64,000 bases of DNA from Azospirillum cavernae (GTDB lineage Bacteria; Pseudomonadota; Alphaproteobacteria; Azospirillales; Azospirillaceae): NCBI RefSeq assembly GCF_003590795.1, contig NZ_QYUL01000004.1:310001-374000 (forward strand), read 5' to 3'. The notes under the pieces are model-generated. The model did not search any database and was not told where the DNA came from. It saw nothing but the letters and a program-made list of their open reading frames with translations. The position numbers and the translations under genes are program-made. Below, one piece after another: positions 29,775 to 38,157 of this stretch (positions are counted from its first letter, which is position 1; each line of letters starts with the position of its first letter).

Positions 29775-30758
29775 GTGTCCGAGAATCCCTTTCCGTTGAG
29801 CAAGGACGATCTTCTCAAAGCCTACCGCACCATGCGGACGATCCGCGATTTTGAAGAGCGCCTGCACATTGATTTCGCCAAGGGCGACATTCCCGGATTC
29901 GTCCATCTCTACGCCGGGGAGGAGGCCTGCGCCACCGGCATCATGATGCATCTGAACGACAACGACCGCATCGCCTCGACCCATCGCGGGCATGGCCACT
30001 GCATCGCCAAGGGCGTGGACGTTCACGCCATGATGGCGGAGATTTATGGCCGCTCGACCGGGGCCTGCCGGGGCAAGGGCGGCTCCATGCACATCGCCGA
30101 TCTGTCCAAGGGCATGATGGGGGCCAACGGCATTTTGGGGGCGGGCGCGCCGCTGATTTGCGGCGCGGCGCTGGCGGCCAAGGTGCGCGGGGATCGCGGC
30201 GTCGGCATCACCTTCGTCGGCGACGGCGCGTCGAACCAGGGCACCTTTCTGGAAAGCCTGAATCTGGCCGCCGTGTGGAATCTGCCGGTGGTCTTCGTCG
30301 TCGAAAACAACGGCTACGCCGAATCCACGGCGATGGAATGGGCGGTGTCCTGCGACAGCTATGTGGACCGCGCCACCGGCTTTGGCATGCCGGGCGTCAC
30401 GGTGGACGGCACCGACCTGTTCGCGGTGCATGAGGCGGCGGGCGAGATCATCCGCCGCGCCCGCGACGGCGGCGGCCCGGCGCTGTTGGAATGCAACATG
30501 GTCCGCTTCTACGGCCATTTTGAAGGCGACGCCCAAACCTACCGCGCCAAGGGCGAGGTCGAGGCGCTGCGCGCGTCGCGCGACTGCTTGGTGATGCTGG
30601 CCGAACGGGTGGTCGAGGCCGGAGTCGTCGCCCGCGACGAGCTTCACCGCATCGACCGCGAGGTCGCCGACCTGATCGAGGACGCCGTCCGCGCCGCCAA
30701 GGCCGCCCCGCTGCCCGCGCCGTCGGAGCTGCTGACCGACGTCTACGTCTCTTACTGA
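29775..30758 (+). CDS. acoA: Acetoin dehydrogenase E1 alpha subunit
   Basis: This 327-residue thiamine-diphosphate protein starts at GTG 29775 (VSENPFPLSKDDLLKAYR). It carries the ThDP motif beginning GDGASNQGTFLES and ending FVVENNGY (GDG-N25ish-NN), together with HRGHGHCIAKG and CRGKGGSMHIAD. With AcoB it forms the E1 component that cleaves acetoin to acetaldehyde and a ThDP-bound acetyl group. I reject the longer frame beginning at 29049, which is acoX read out of frame. Confidence 0.93.
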   Translation: MSENPFPLSKDDLLKAYRTMRTIRDFEERLHIDFAKGDIPGFVHLYAGEEACATGIMMHLNDNDRIASTHRGHGHCIAKGVDVHAMMAEIYGRSTGACRGKGGSMHIADLSKGMMGANGILGAGAPLICGAALAAKVRGDRGVGITFVGDGASNQGTFLESLNLAAVWNLPVVFVVENNGYAESTAMEWAVSCDSYVDRATGFGMPGVTVDGTDLFAVHEAAGEIIRRARDGGGPALLECNMVRFYGHFEGDAQTYRAKGEVEALRASRDCLVMLAERVVEAGVVARDELHRIDREVADLIEDAVRAAKAAPLPAPSELLTDVYVSY

Positions 30759-30816
30759 ACCGACCCGCCAATGACTTGGCGTGTCGTATCGCGTTCAAAC
30801 GCCACGCAGGCTTTTC

Positions 30817-30883
30817 CGCGCCCATGTGGGCGCGCCGCCGCAGTCGCGGCGGCCGACGACCGCTTGAAAGACTCTTTCAAGCG
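30817..30883. repeat. Three adjacent palindromes in the acoA-acoB gap
   Basis: CGCGCCC-ATGT-GGGCGCG (30817-30834), GCCGCCGC-agtc-GCGGCGGC (30834-30853) and CGCTTGAAAGA-C-TCTTTCAAGCG (30861-30883) follow one another with perfect arms of 7, 8 and 11 bp. They occupy a 176-bp gap between two genes for subunits of one enzyme. They could be RNA-processing or stabilising hairpins, or a degenerate repeat insertion. Confidence 0.7.
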
Positions 30884-30934
30884 CTCGCCGGTGTGACCCC
30901 ATCCCCCACAAAAACGCATCGGCGGAGGAAACAC

Positions 30935-31972
30935 ATGTCCCGCAAAATCAGCATGAAGACGGCGATCAACGAGGCCCTGGATCTCGAAATGCGCCGTGAC
31001 CCCACCGTTATCGTCATGGGCGAGGACATTGTCGGCGGCACCGGCGCCAACGGCGAGGATGACGCCTGGGGCGGCGTGCTGGGCGTCACCAAGGGTCTCT
31101 ACGCCAAGCATGGCGACCGGCTGATGGACACGCCGCTGTCGGAATCGGCCTACATCGGCGCCGCCGTCGGCGCCGCCGCCTGCGGGCTGCGCCCGGTCGC
31201 CGAATTGATGTTCATGGATTTCATGGGCGTCTGTTTCGACCAGATTTTCAATCAGGCGGCCAAGTTCCGCTACATGTTCGGCGGCAAGGCGCAAACGCCG
31301 GTCGTGATCCGGGGCATGGTCGGCGCCGGGTTCCGCGCGGCGGCCCAGCATTCGCAAATGCTGACCCCGCTCTTCACCCACATTCCCGGCCTGAAGGTGG
31401 TGTGCCCCAGCAACGCCTATGACGCCAAAGGCCTGTTGATCCAGTCGATCCGCGACAACGACCCGGTGATCTTCTGCGAGCACAAGAACCTGTACGGCCT
31501 GGAATGCGACGTCCCGGCGGAATCCTACGCCATCCCCTTTGGCGAGGCGAACATCCTGCGCGACGGCGACGACGTCACCATCGTCAGCTATGGCCTCACC
31601 GTTCACCGCGCGCTGGAGGCGGCGACCGCGCTGGCCAAGGACCGGATCGAGGCCGAGGTCATCGACCTGCGCACCCTGTCGCCCATCGACTGGGACACCA
31701 TCATCGAAAGCGTCGAGCGCACCGGCCGTCTGGTGGTGGTGGACGAGGCGCACCCGCGTTGCAACCTCGCCACCGACATCGCCGCCTTCGTCGGGCAGAA
31801 CGCCTTTGGCGCGTTGAAGGCCGGGGCGCAGATGGTGACGGGGCCGCACACGCCGGTGCCCTTCTCCCCCTCGCTGGAGGATCTCTACGTCCCCAGCGCC
31901 GAGGCCATCGCCGCCGCCGTTCGCCGCACCCTGTCGCCCACCGGCAGCCGTTCGCACGGAATCGCCGCCTGA
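30935..31972 (+). CDS. acoB: Acetoin dehydrogenase E1 beta subunit
   Basis: This 345-residue protein begins MSRKISMKTAINEALDLEM, as transketolase-type E1 beta subunits do, and contains VMGEDIVGGTGANGEDDAWG, DTPLSESAYIGAAVGAAACG and the C-terminal VVVDEAHPRCNLATD. It partners AcoA in ThDP-dependent acetoin cleavage. The ATG at 30935 follows GGCGGAGGAAA. The unusually long gap from acoA holds three hairpins. Confidence 0.93.
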   Translation: MSRKISMKTAINEALDLEMRRDPTVIVMGEDIVGGTGANGEDDAWGGVLGVTKGLYAKHGDRLMDTPLSESAYIGAAVGAAACGLRPVAELMFMDFMGVCFDQIFNQAAKFRYMFGGKAQTPVVIRGMVGAGFRAAAQHSQMLTPLFTHIPGLKVVCPSNAYDAKGLLIQSIRDNDPVIFCEHKNLYGLECDVPAESYAIPFGEANILRDGDDVTIVSYGLTVHRALEAATALAKDRIEAEVIDLRTLSPIDWDTIIESVERTGRLVVVDEAHPRCNLATDIAAFVGQNAFGALKAGAQMVTGPHTPVPFSPSLEDLYVPSAEAIAAAVRRTLSPTGSRSHGIAA

Positions 31973-31994
31973 TTTTTACCGGAGCCTGATTGTC

Positions 31995-33122
31995 ATGTCG
32001 AACGAGCGCATCAAACCCATCGTCATGCCCAAATGGGGCCTGTCCATGTCGGAAGGCAAGGTCACGGGCTGGCTGAAGCGGCCCGGCGACCACGTCGCCC
32101 TTGGCGATGACTTGCTGGAGGTCGAAACCGACAAGATCACCAACGTGGTCGAAGCGGGGGAGAGCGGCGTCCTGCGCCGGGTGTTGGGCGAAAACGACAC
32201 GGTTTACCCGGTCAAGGCGTTGATCGCCGTGCTGGCCGACCCCGACGTGTCGGACGACGAAATCGACGCCTTCATCGCCGGTTTCGTCGTTCCGGCGGCG
32301 GACGCCGACGCCGACGCGGCGGACGCCACCCCGCGCTATTTGTTCGCCGAGACCGCCGCCGGAACCATCCGTTACGCTACGCGCGGCGAGGGCGGCCCGG
32401 CGGTTCTGCTGGTCCATGGCTTTGGCGGCGATCTCGACAATTGGCTGTTCAGCATCGACGCGTTGGCCGAAAGCGCCACCGTCTACGCGCTGGATCTGCC
32501 GGGCCATGGGCAATCGACGAAGAGCGTGGCCGACCCCAGCCTGTCGGGCCTGTCGGCGGCGGTGCTGGCCTTCATGGACCATGTCGGTTTGGCCAAGGCC
32601 CATTTCATCGGCCATTCGATGGGCGGCGCGGTGTCGATGCGCACGGCCTTGGACGCGCCGGATCGGGTGGCGTCGCTGTCGTTGATCGCGTCCGCCGGTT
32701 TGGGGCGCGAGATCGACCATGGTTACATCCAGGGCTTCGTCGGTGCGACATCCCGCCGCGACCTGAAGCCCGTTTTGGAGACGCTGTTCGCCGACCGTGG
32801 TCTTGTCAGCCGGTCCTTGATTGACGACCTTTTGAAGTACAAGCGGTTGGACGGCGTCGAGGACGCCCTGACGGCGATCTCGTCGGCGATGTTCGCCGAT
32901 GGCGCGCAGTCCAGCGTCCTGACGGATCTCATCGCCGCCGCCAAGACGCCGATTCTGGTGGTGTGGGGGGAGGAGGACCGCGTCATCCCCGCCGCGCACG
33001 CCAACGCGCTGGGCGACGCCGCACGGGTCGCGGTCATCCCCAACGCCGGTCACATGGTGCAGATGGAGGCGTCGAGCAAGGTCAACGCCTTGCTGAAGGA
33101 CCACATCGGCAAAGCCGCCTGA
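31995..33122 (+). CDS. acoC: Acetoin dehydrogenase E2, lipoyl domain fused to alpha/beta hydrolase
   Basis: This 375-residue protein has an N-terminal lipoyl domain (MPKWGLSMSEGKVTGWLKRP; lipoylated Lys47 in EVETDKITN), an Asp/Ala-rich linker (residues 95-115), and an alpha/beta-hydrolase domain with nucleophile Ser208 (GHSMGG) and late His in NAGHMVQME. This architecture is characteristic of AcoC dihydrolipoamide acetyltransferases and differs from pyruvate-dehydrogenase E2. It receives the acetyl group from AcoAB and transfers it to CoA. No acoL (E3) gene lies in the window. Confidence 0.92.
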   Translation: MSNERIKPIVMPKWGLSMSEGKVTGWLKRPGDHVALGDDLLEVETDKITNVVEAGESGVLRRVLGENDTVYPVKALIAVLADPDVSDDEIDAFIAGFVVPAADADADAADATPRYLFAETAAGTIRYATRGEGGPAVLLVHGFGGDLDNWLFSIDALAESATVYALDLPGHGQSTKSVADPSLSGLSAAVLAFMDHVGLAKAHFIGHSMGGAVSMRTALDAPDRVASLSLIASAGLGREIDHGYIQGFVGATSRRDLKPVLETLFADRGLVSRSLIDDLLKYKRLDGVEDALTAISSAMFADGAQSSVLTDLIAAAKTPILVVWGEEDRVIPAAHANALGDAARVAVIPNAGHMVQMEASSKVNALLKDHIGKAA

Positions 33123-33180
33123 ACCCTTCCCTTTGACCGGAATCGGCGCGCTTGAGCGCGCCTATTCCTGGAGATTGACC

Positions 33181-33966
33181 ATGCCGAATCTGAAGGACAA
33201 GAGCGTCATCATCACCGGGGCCGGGCGCGGCATCGGCGCGACCATCGCCCGCGCGCTGGCCGCCGACGGCGCCCGGCTGACCATCGCCGACCGCAACGCC
33301 GACGACGCGGCGTCCGTCGCCGAGGCCATCCGCGCGGAGGGCGGGACAGCCATCGCCGTCACTGTCGATGTCCGCGACCGCGCCGCCGTGCGCCAGATGA
33401 TCGACGACGCGGTCGCCGCCCATGGTCGGCTCGACGTGATTTTCAACAACGCGGGCGTCGCCCAGACCAAGCCCTTCTTGGACATCACCGAGGAGGATTG
33501 GCGCATGGTCAACGACGTCAACGCGCTGGGCGTGCTGATCGGCATGCAGGAGGCGATCAAGACCTTCAAGGCGCAAGGCGGCGGCGGCAAGATCATCAAC
33601 ACCGCGTCCATCGCGGGCAAACAGGGGTACGAGCCGCTGGCCCATTATTCGGCCAGCAAATTCGCCGTGGTGGCGCTGACCCAGGCGGCGGCGCGCGGCT
33701 TCGGCAAGGACAAGATCACCGCGAACGCCATTTGCCCCGGCGTCGTCGCCACCGAAATGTGGAAGATCATCGACCAGGGTTTCCGCGACACCGGCATCAC
33801 CAAGACCGAGAACGAGGCCTTCGACATGTTCGCGGCGGGCGCGGTGCTGGGCCGACCCTCGACGCCCGAGGATCTGGTCGGGGTGGCGCGCTTCCTCGCC
33901 TCGTCGGATTCCGACTTCATGACCGGCCAGTCGTTGCTGGTCGATGGCGGCATGGTCTTCGCCTGA
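33181..33966 (+). CDS. Acetoin/diacetyl reductase-type SDR
   Basis: This 261-residue short-chain dehydrogenase has the NAD-binding TGAGRGIG motif (residues 12-19), FNNAGV, the catalytic Ser in TASIAGKQGYE and Tyr-x3-Lys in YSASKFAV. The pattern ICPGVVATEMWKIID fits the BudC/acetoin reductase group that interconverts acetoin, diacetyl or 2,3-butanediol. I start it at ATG 33181 after TGGAGATTG. It follows acoC by 58 bases and precedes the butanediol dehydrogenase stub. Confidence 0.82.
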   Translation: MPNLKDKSVIITGAGRGIGATIARALAADGARLTIADRNADDAASVAEAIRAEGGTAIAVTVDVRDRAAVRQMIDDAVAAHGRLDVIFNNAGVAQTKPFLDITEEDWRMVNDVNALGVLIGMQEAIKTFKAQGGGGKIINTASIAGKQGYEPLAHYSASKFAVVALTQAAARGFGKDKITANAICPGVVATEMWKIIDQGFRDTGITKTENEAFDMFAAGAVLGRPSTPEDLVGVARFLASSDSDFMTGQSLLVDGGMVFA

Positions 33967-34003
33967 TTCCAAACCAAACAGACAACAAACGGAGGAACAC
34001 GCC

Positions 34004-34048
34004 ATGGGCATGATGCGAACGATGAAGGCCGCCGTCTGGCATGGCTAG
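34004..34048 (+). pseudogene. 5' stub of a butanediol dehydrogenase gene
   Basis: After a good ribosome-binding site (GGAGGAACACGCC), a frame reads MGMMRTMKAAVWHG and then stops at TAG (34046-34048). MKAAVWHG is the usual start of zinc-dependent (R,R)-2,3-butanediol dehydrogenases, which commonly close aco operons. The reading ends exactly where a decayed insertion element begins, and no continuation of the gene is found after it. I therefore call a truncated bdhA; the match is short. Confidence 0.7.
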
Positions 34049-34683
34049 GCGCGTTGCATGGAGGTGATTTTGGCGATGATGCCCCCCTGTCCTTTCCTTC
34101 GCTCAGGCGACGCGGACGGAGTTCGGGCGACCGAGGTCGAGCATGCGGTTGAGGACCATGAGCCAATGGCGACTTCGGTGGCCTGCGCCTGATCGGAATG
34201 GAAGCGCAGCGCCTCGCCAAGGACGCTCTTCAAACGCGCCATTGGCTTTCCACGCTGGCGCGTTTGTTGTCGCCGCTGGCCCGCCGCCAGGCCATTCGAC
34301 CCGTCTGCGCGATCATCTGGATGTGACGGTCGCGTTGTGTGGAAGCGGTCGCCGCCGTGGCGCTGAGCATCAGGGCCGTGGTGATCGCCAGGTCCAAGTG
34401 GTGAGACGGCCCGTCCGGTGTCGTGCGGGGCGCCGCCTTCCACTGCTTGATCGCCTCGTCGCTCACCCAGACGGTGAGGCTGCCGCGCTTCTCGCGCAAG
34501 CGATGCTTGCGCTGACAGCGTCAGGCGAAGCAAAGCTTCGCTGTGAGCCGACGCAAGGCCGCATCATAAGCAGCCCAATTGGTCACGCGCCGCTTCGGTC
34601 GCTGGTGATGAGTCCAGACCCTCGCAAATTCGGTCTGACGGCGACGCACGCCGCACCGTACACGATGTTCCATGCGTCGCCCC
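34049..34683 (-). mobile_element. Degenerate IS5-like insertion sequence remnant
   Basis: The segment begins next to the truncated butanediol dehydrogenase stub. Possible terminal repeats are GGCGCGTTGCATGGA (34048-34062) and the inverse of 34669-34683, 12 of 15 positions matching. Inside is a broken minus-strand transposase (34103-34499). CTAG at 34045-34048 would fit an IS5-type target, but no matching copy follows the right end. The boundaries are tentative, particularly the right one. Confidence 0.55.
34103..34499 (-). pseudogene. Broken IS5-family transposase
   Basis: Translated fragments in different minus frames match the ends of IS5-group DDE transposases: KRGSLTVWVSDEAIKQWKAA and HHLDLAITTALML from the N-terminus, then a jump to GDNKRASVESQWRV, then, after a frame change, segments readable as VLNRMLDLGRPNSVRVA-like sequence ending at a TGA (34105-34103). 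Most of the catalytic core is missing, and frameshifts separate the pieces. It cannot be active. Confidence 0.65.
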
Positions 34684-34702
34684 TTCTTATCCGGCCAGAG
34701 CG

Positions 34703-36061
34703 TTATGATCCGTACGGAACCGAGAATATGTCCGAAGCGGACAAGGTCCTGACGTTCAGCGTCGCTATCGTGACCGCCGCACCGGAACCGCTTCCGTCGG
34801 CGTCGTAAGACAGAACGCCGGTCGTGGTGCTGAAGATGAATCGGTCGTTGTCATCGGCTGGCGCATCCAAGGCGAACAGGTCCGCGCTCAACACTCCATC
34901 GGGAAGATTGCCATACGACCATCCATAGACTTCGATGCGATCCACCCCGCTTTGGAAATCCTGAATGATGTCGGACTCCATGTCGTAACGGAGGAAGCGG
35001 AAGGCATCCGCACCGTCGCCGCCGATCAGAAGGTCGCTGCCGTTCCCTCCTATCAGGGTATCGTCGCCCTTGCCGCCGGAGAGCGTGTCGTTGCCCTCCC
35101 ACCCTTCCAACTGGTTGGCCGACGCGTTTCCGATCAAAGCGTCGCCGTAGTAGGATCCTTGAACGAACTCGATACCGCTGAGGCTGTCACCCTCGGCAAC
35201 ACCACCACTCCCGATGCCGGTGCTCAGGTTGACCGTGATGGCTGCTGCGGAACGGGAGAAATAGGCTTTGTCGATACCGTCTCCCCCCACGATCACATCG
35301 GCGCCGGAACCAGCTTCGAAGGAATCGTTTCCAGCACCGCCGCGCAGGGTATCATTGCCGGAACCTCCCATCAGCCAGTCATTGCCGGCTCCAGAATTCA
35401 CTTCGACGGCAACCGTACGGTTATCGCCAGAGAAGTAATCATCTCCGCTGCCACCATAGGCGCGCTCGATGTTCGAAGATTCGAGGTCGATGAAAACGGA
35501 CTCGCTTCCCTGCACGACGACGGTGTCATATCCGTCGCCACCCTCCACCCAGTCACCGTAACCGCTGAGATAGAAGCGGTCATTTCCATCGCCTCCCTGT
35601 AGCGTGTCGTAGCCGGGTCCGCCGATGAGCGTATCATCGCCCGCGCCCCCATGGAGCAGATCGTTACCATCCCCTCCGCGCAGGAGATCGTTGAATCCAC
35701 TGCCGATGATCGTGTCGTTCCCGCCTCGACCGTTGATGAAGACATTTGTGAGCGCATTCGAAGCAGTCAGCGTATCGTCGCCCGCGCTGCCATAGACGCG
35801 CTCGATTTCAGTTGCGGCCAGGTCCAGCGTGAAGCCGGTCGTTCCCTGCATGATTGCGGTATCGACACCGGCTCCTCCGCTGATCAGCAGATCGGCTGCA
35901 TCGACGTAGAGACGGTCGTCTCCGTCTCCCCCACGCAGTATATCCACGCCTTTTCCACCAATCAGCGTATCGTTGCCTTCCAGCCCCGAAATATCGTCGT
36001 CCTTAGCCGTCCCACTCAAGTAATCCGCTTCTGATGTCCCTAAAACTACTGACATTGTCAT
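34703..36061 (-). CDS. RTX calcium-binding repeat protein
   Basis: This 452-residue protein consists almost entirely of GGxGxDxLx nonapeptide repeats in several blocks (LIGGKGVDILRGGDGDDRLY, DLLRGGDGNDLLHGGAGD, GDDTLIGGNGSDLLIGGDGA), with a serralysin-like C-terminus (FQSGVDRIEVYGWSYG). These fold as calcium-dependent beta rolls and normally mark type I secreted proteins. No N-terminal signal, protease or toxin domain is visible, and no type I secretion genes are in the window. GGGGG precedes the start; a second ATG at 36055 is also possible. A CRP-like site lies 74 bp upstream. The gene looks accessory, next to IS debris. Confidence 0.85.
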   Translation of the reverse strand: MTMSVVLGTSEADYLSGTAKDDDISGLEGNDTLIGGKGVDILRGGDGDDRLYVDAADLLISGGAGVDTAIMQGTTGFTLDLAATEIERVYGSAGDDTLTASNALTNVFINGRGGNDTIIGSGFNDLLRGGDGNDLLHGGAGDDTLIGGPGYDTLQGGDGNDRFYLSGYGDWVEGGDGYDTVVVQGSESVFIDLESSNIERAYGGSGDDYFSGDNRTVAVEVNSGAGNDWLMGGSGNDTLRGGAGNDSFEAGSGADVIVGGDGIDKAYFSRSAAAITVNLSTGIGSGGVAEGDSLSGIEFVQGSYYGDALIGNASANQLEGWEGNDTLSGGKGDDTLIGGNGSDLLIGGDGADAFRFLRYDMESDIIQDFQSGVDRIEVYGWSYGNLPDGVLSADLFALDAPADDNDRFIFSTTTGVLSYDADGSGSGAAVTIATLNVRTLSASDIFSVPYGS

Positions 36062-36134
36062 CCCCCGGTTGACGAGTGCTATCTCATCTTTAAAAAGGCG
36101 AGATGGAGGATAGCTTTTGCGCGCGATTGAAGTG

Positions 36135-36150
36135 TGTGACGGCCATCACA
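36135..36150. promoter_or_regulatory. CRP-like site upstream of the RTX gene
   Basis: TGTGACGGCCATCACA matches the CRP consensus TGTGA-N6-TCACA exactly, and the flanking G and C extend the symmetry to 18 bp. It is centred about 81 bp upstream of the RTX start codon. The cognate regulator would be a CRP/FNR-family protein, not identified here. Confidence 0.6.
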
Positions 36151-36544
36151 CCTAGGGCCCGGACCCATTAAATGTCTTTCCCTGGCAAAAAACATGTGAT
36201 TCATGTGTGGATGATCGCCTCTGCGCAAAAAGAGAAGTGAAGTAAGTAGCAAAATGGTCGGGTGCTGTCATGTGTCCGGCCTCTAAAGGTGCGGCGCTAT
36301 TGACTGCGGGCCATGATGAGATCCGCAGATCAGGTCCCAATCAAAGTTGCGCGTTTGGAACACATTGAATCACCCGGGCTTTTCTGATCCTCGGTTCGAA
36401 CCGTATCGCCATCAATTCACTGTTCACCCTCACACATACTTGCTCCGTGCAACAGCCCGACGGGCGCGGCTTTCTGTGGCGCCGTGACGATGGGCGCCCG
36501 TCTCAATTGTTGCAAAATTGAATTGTGAGGGAAATGGCCAATCT

Positions 36545-36560
36545 GTGACTGTCGTCACTG
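36545..36560. promoter_or_regulatory. CRP-like site upstream of the cytochrome gene
   Basis: TGTGACTGTCGTCACT matches TGTGA-N6-TCACA at nine of ten defined positions. It lies about 67 bp before the cytochrome start codon, a position compatible with activation. Confidence 0.5.
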
Positions 36561-36626
36561 TGCGGGCGGGCGCGTTCTGGAAAGATTGGATTCAAGATAA
36601 ATTGCAACCGCATCTTGGAGCCAGCC

Positions 36627-38033
36627 ATGCGCAAAGCCCGCTCTCTACGCCTTCCCACAACGGCGACCGCCCTGGTTGGCGCGGCCATTTTGGCCCCGAC
36701 CCTGGCCTTCGCCCAAACGGCCACCGGCGTTCCGTCGCTGCTTGAGGCGCTGACGGCGGCGGCGGATCCGACCGGCGTGGCCGACAGCTTTCAGGCCAAC
36801 GGGGCGACGGTGACGGCCAACAACGCCTTTTTCCAATCTCTGGGAACCAACGGGCGGAGCTGCGTCACCTGCCATGACCCGCAAGCGGGCTGGAGCGTCA
36901 CCCCGCGCGGCGTCAACGCGCGTTTCCAGGCGACCCAAGGGGCCGATCCGCTGTTCCGCCTGATCGACGGGGCCACCTGTTCGACCGCGTCGACCGCGAC
37001 GGCGGCGACCCAGCTTCGCGCCTATTCGCTGCTGTTGGGCAAGGGGCTGTTCCGCATCGCCCTGCCGGTTCCCGCCAACGCGCAATTCACCATTTCGGTT
37101 GCCAGCGATCCCAACGATTGCAACACCAACGCCAGCACGGGTTTGACCAGCCCGACCAGCGGCACGCTGTCGGTCTACCGCCGCCCGTTGCCCTCCACCA
37201 ACCAGCGTTTCCAGACCAGCGTCATGTGGGATGGCCGCGAAGCCTCGCTGACGACGCAGGCGGTCAGCGCCACGCTGGGCCACGCGCAGGCGACCGGCGC
37301 GCCGACGCTGGCGCAGCAGGCGCAGATGGTCGCCTTTGAAAGCGGCCTCTACACCGCGCAGGCGACGGACGCCACGGCGGGGGCGTTGGACGCCTTGGGC
37401 GCGACCGGCGGGGTGACGACGCTGGCCCAGCAGCCCTTCACGGTGGGCGTCAATGATTCGGCCAATCCCAACGGTTTCGACCGGGTGGTGTTCAAGCTTT
37501 ACACGGCGTGGCAGAGCCTGACCGGGGCCGACGCCGCCACGCAGGCGCGGCGATCCATCGCGCGCGGCGAGCAGATTTTCAACACGCGCGCCTTCACCAT
37601 CAACAATGTTCCTGGTCTGACCACCGCCGCCAACACCAGCGTTTCCGGCAGTTGCAGCACCTGCCACGACACGCCGAACGTCGGCAATCATTCGGTGAAC
37701 GCCCTGATGAACATCGGCGTTTCCGCCGCCGTTCCGCCCGCGCTCGACGTGTCGGCGCTGCCGGTCTTGACCCTGACCTGCACGGCGGGGCCGCTGTCGG
37801 GCCGGACCTTCACCGTCACCGATCCTGGACAGGCGATGGTCACGGGGCGGTGCAGCGACATCGGGCGGATGAAGGTGCCGGTCCTGCGCGGTCTGGCGGC
37901 GCGCGCGCCCTATTTCCACAACGGAAGCGCGGCCACGCTGGGCGCCGTCGTCGGCTTCTACAACGGTCGCTTCAATTTGAGGCTGTCGGCGCAGGAACGG
38001 GCCGATCTGGTGAATTTCCTTCAGGCGCTGTGA
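36627..38033 (+). CDS. Secreted di-heme cytochrome c, peroxidase/MauG-like
   Basis: This 468-residue protein has a signal peptide (LVGAAILAPTLAFAQT, cleavage near residue 30) and two heme-binding motifs, CVTCH (residues 79-83) and CSTCH (343-347). The C-terminal segment (MKVPVLRGLAARAPYFHNGS) is typical of the di-heme cytochrome c peroxidase/MauG superfamily; Met/His ligands there could coordinate heme. ATG 36627 follows GGAG; a TTG four codons earlier was discounted. It is longer than classical CcpA because of a large insert between the hemes. The substrate is unknown. Confidence 0.8.
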   Translation: MRKARSLRLPTTATALVGAAILAPTLAFAQTATGVPSLLEALTAAADPTGVADSFQANGATVTANNAFFQSLGTNGRSCVTCHDPQAGWSVTPRGVNARFQATQGADPLFRLIDGATCSTASTATAATQLRAYSLLLGKGLFRIALPVPANAQFTISVASDPNDCNTNASTGLTSPTSGTLSVYRRPLPSTNQRFQTSVMWDGREASLTTQAVSATLGHAQATGAPTLAQQAQMVAFESGLYTAQATDATAGALDALGATGGVTTLAQQPFTVGVNDSANPNGFDRVVFKLYTAWQSLTGADAATQARRSIARGEQIFNTRAFTINNVPGLTTAANTSVSGSCSTCHDTPNVGNHSVNALMNIGVSAAVPPALDVSALPVLTLTCTAGPLSGRTFTVTDPGQAMVTGRCSDIGRMKVPVLRGLAARAPYFHNGSAATLGAVVGFYNGRFNLRLSAQERADLVNFLQAL

Positions 38034-38157
38034 CGCCCGTTGGGGGCGGCGTTGAACGATCAACGGGAAATCCACACTCCGTGCAAGGGTAAGGGTTGCT
38101 TGAAATCCCTTTTTCAGGGAATAGTCTCTGGAAAATGCGATTTTATGGAGAGGGCGG

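Larger units (their letters stand above)
36062..36626. other. 565-bp divergent intergenic region
   Basis: This spacer lies between the minus-strand RTX gene and the plus-strand cytochrome gene. It is more AT-rich than the surroundings and holds two CRP-like sites (36135-36150 and 36545-36560) and a perfect CGGTTCGAACCG palindrome (36392-36403). I see no convincing ORF or RNA gene in it. Confidence 0.5.

Noticed and set aside
34045..34533. A 162-residue minus-strand ORF over the IS remnant
   Set aside because: It mixes out-of-frame transposase sequence; the recognisable transposase pieces lie in other frames, so it is not a real gene.
36152..36340. A 62-residue minus-strand ORF in the RTX-cytochrome gap
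   Set aside because: It has no ribosome-binding site, no recognisable domain and no neighbours in operon order.
36392..36403. CGGTTCGAACCG, resembling a tRNA T-loop (GGTTCGAA)
   Set aside because: The flanking bases do not form a 5-bp T-stem or any acceptor, D or anticodon arm. It is a simple 12-bp palindrome.
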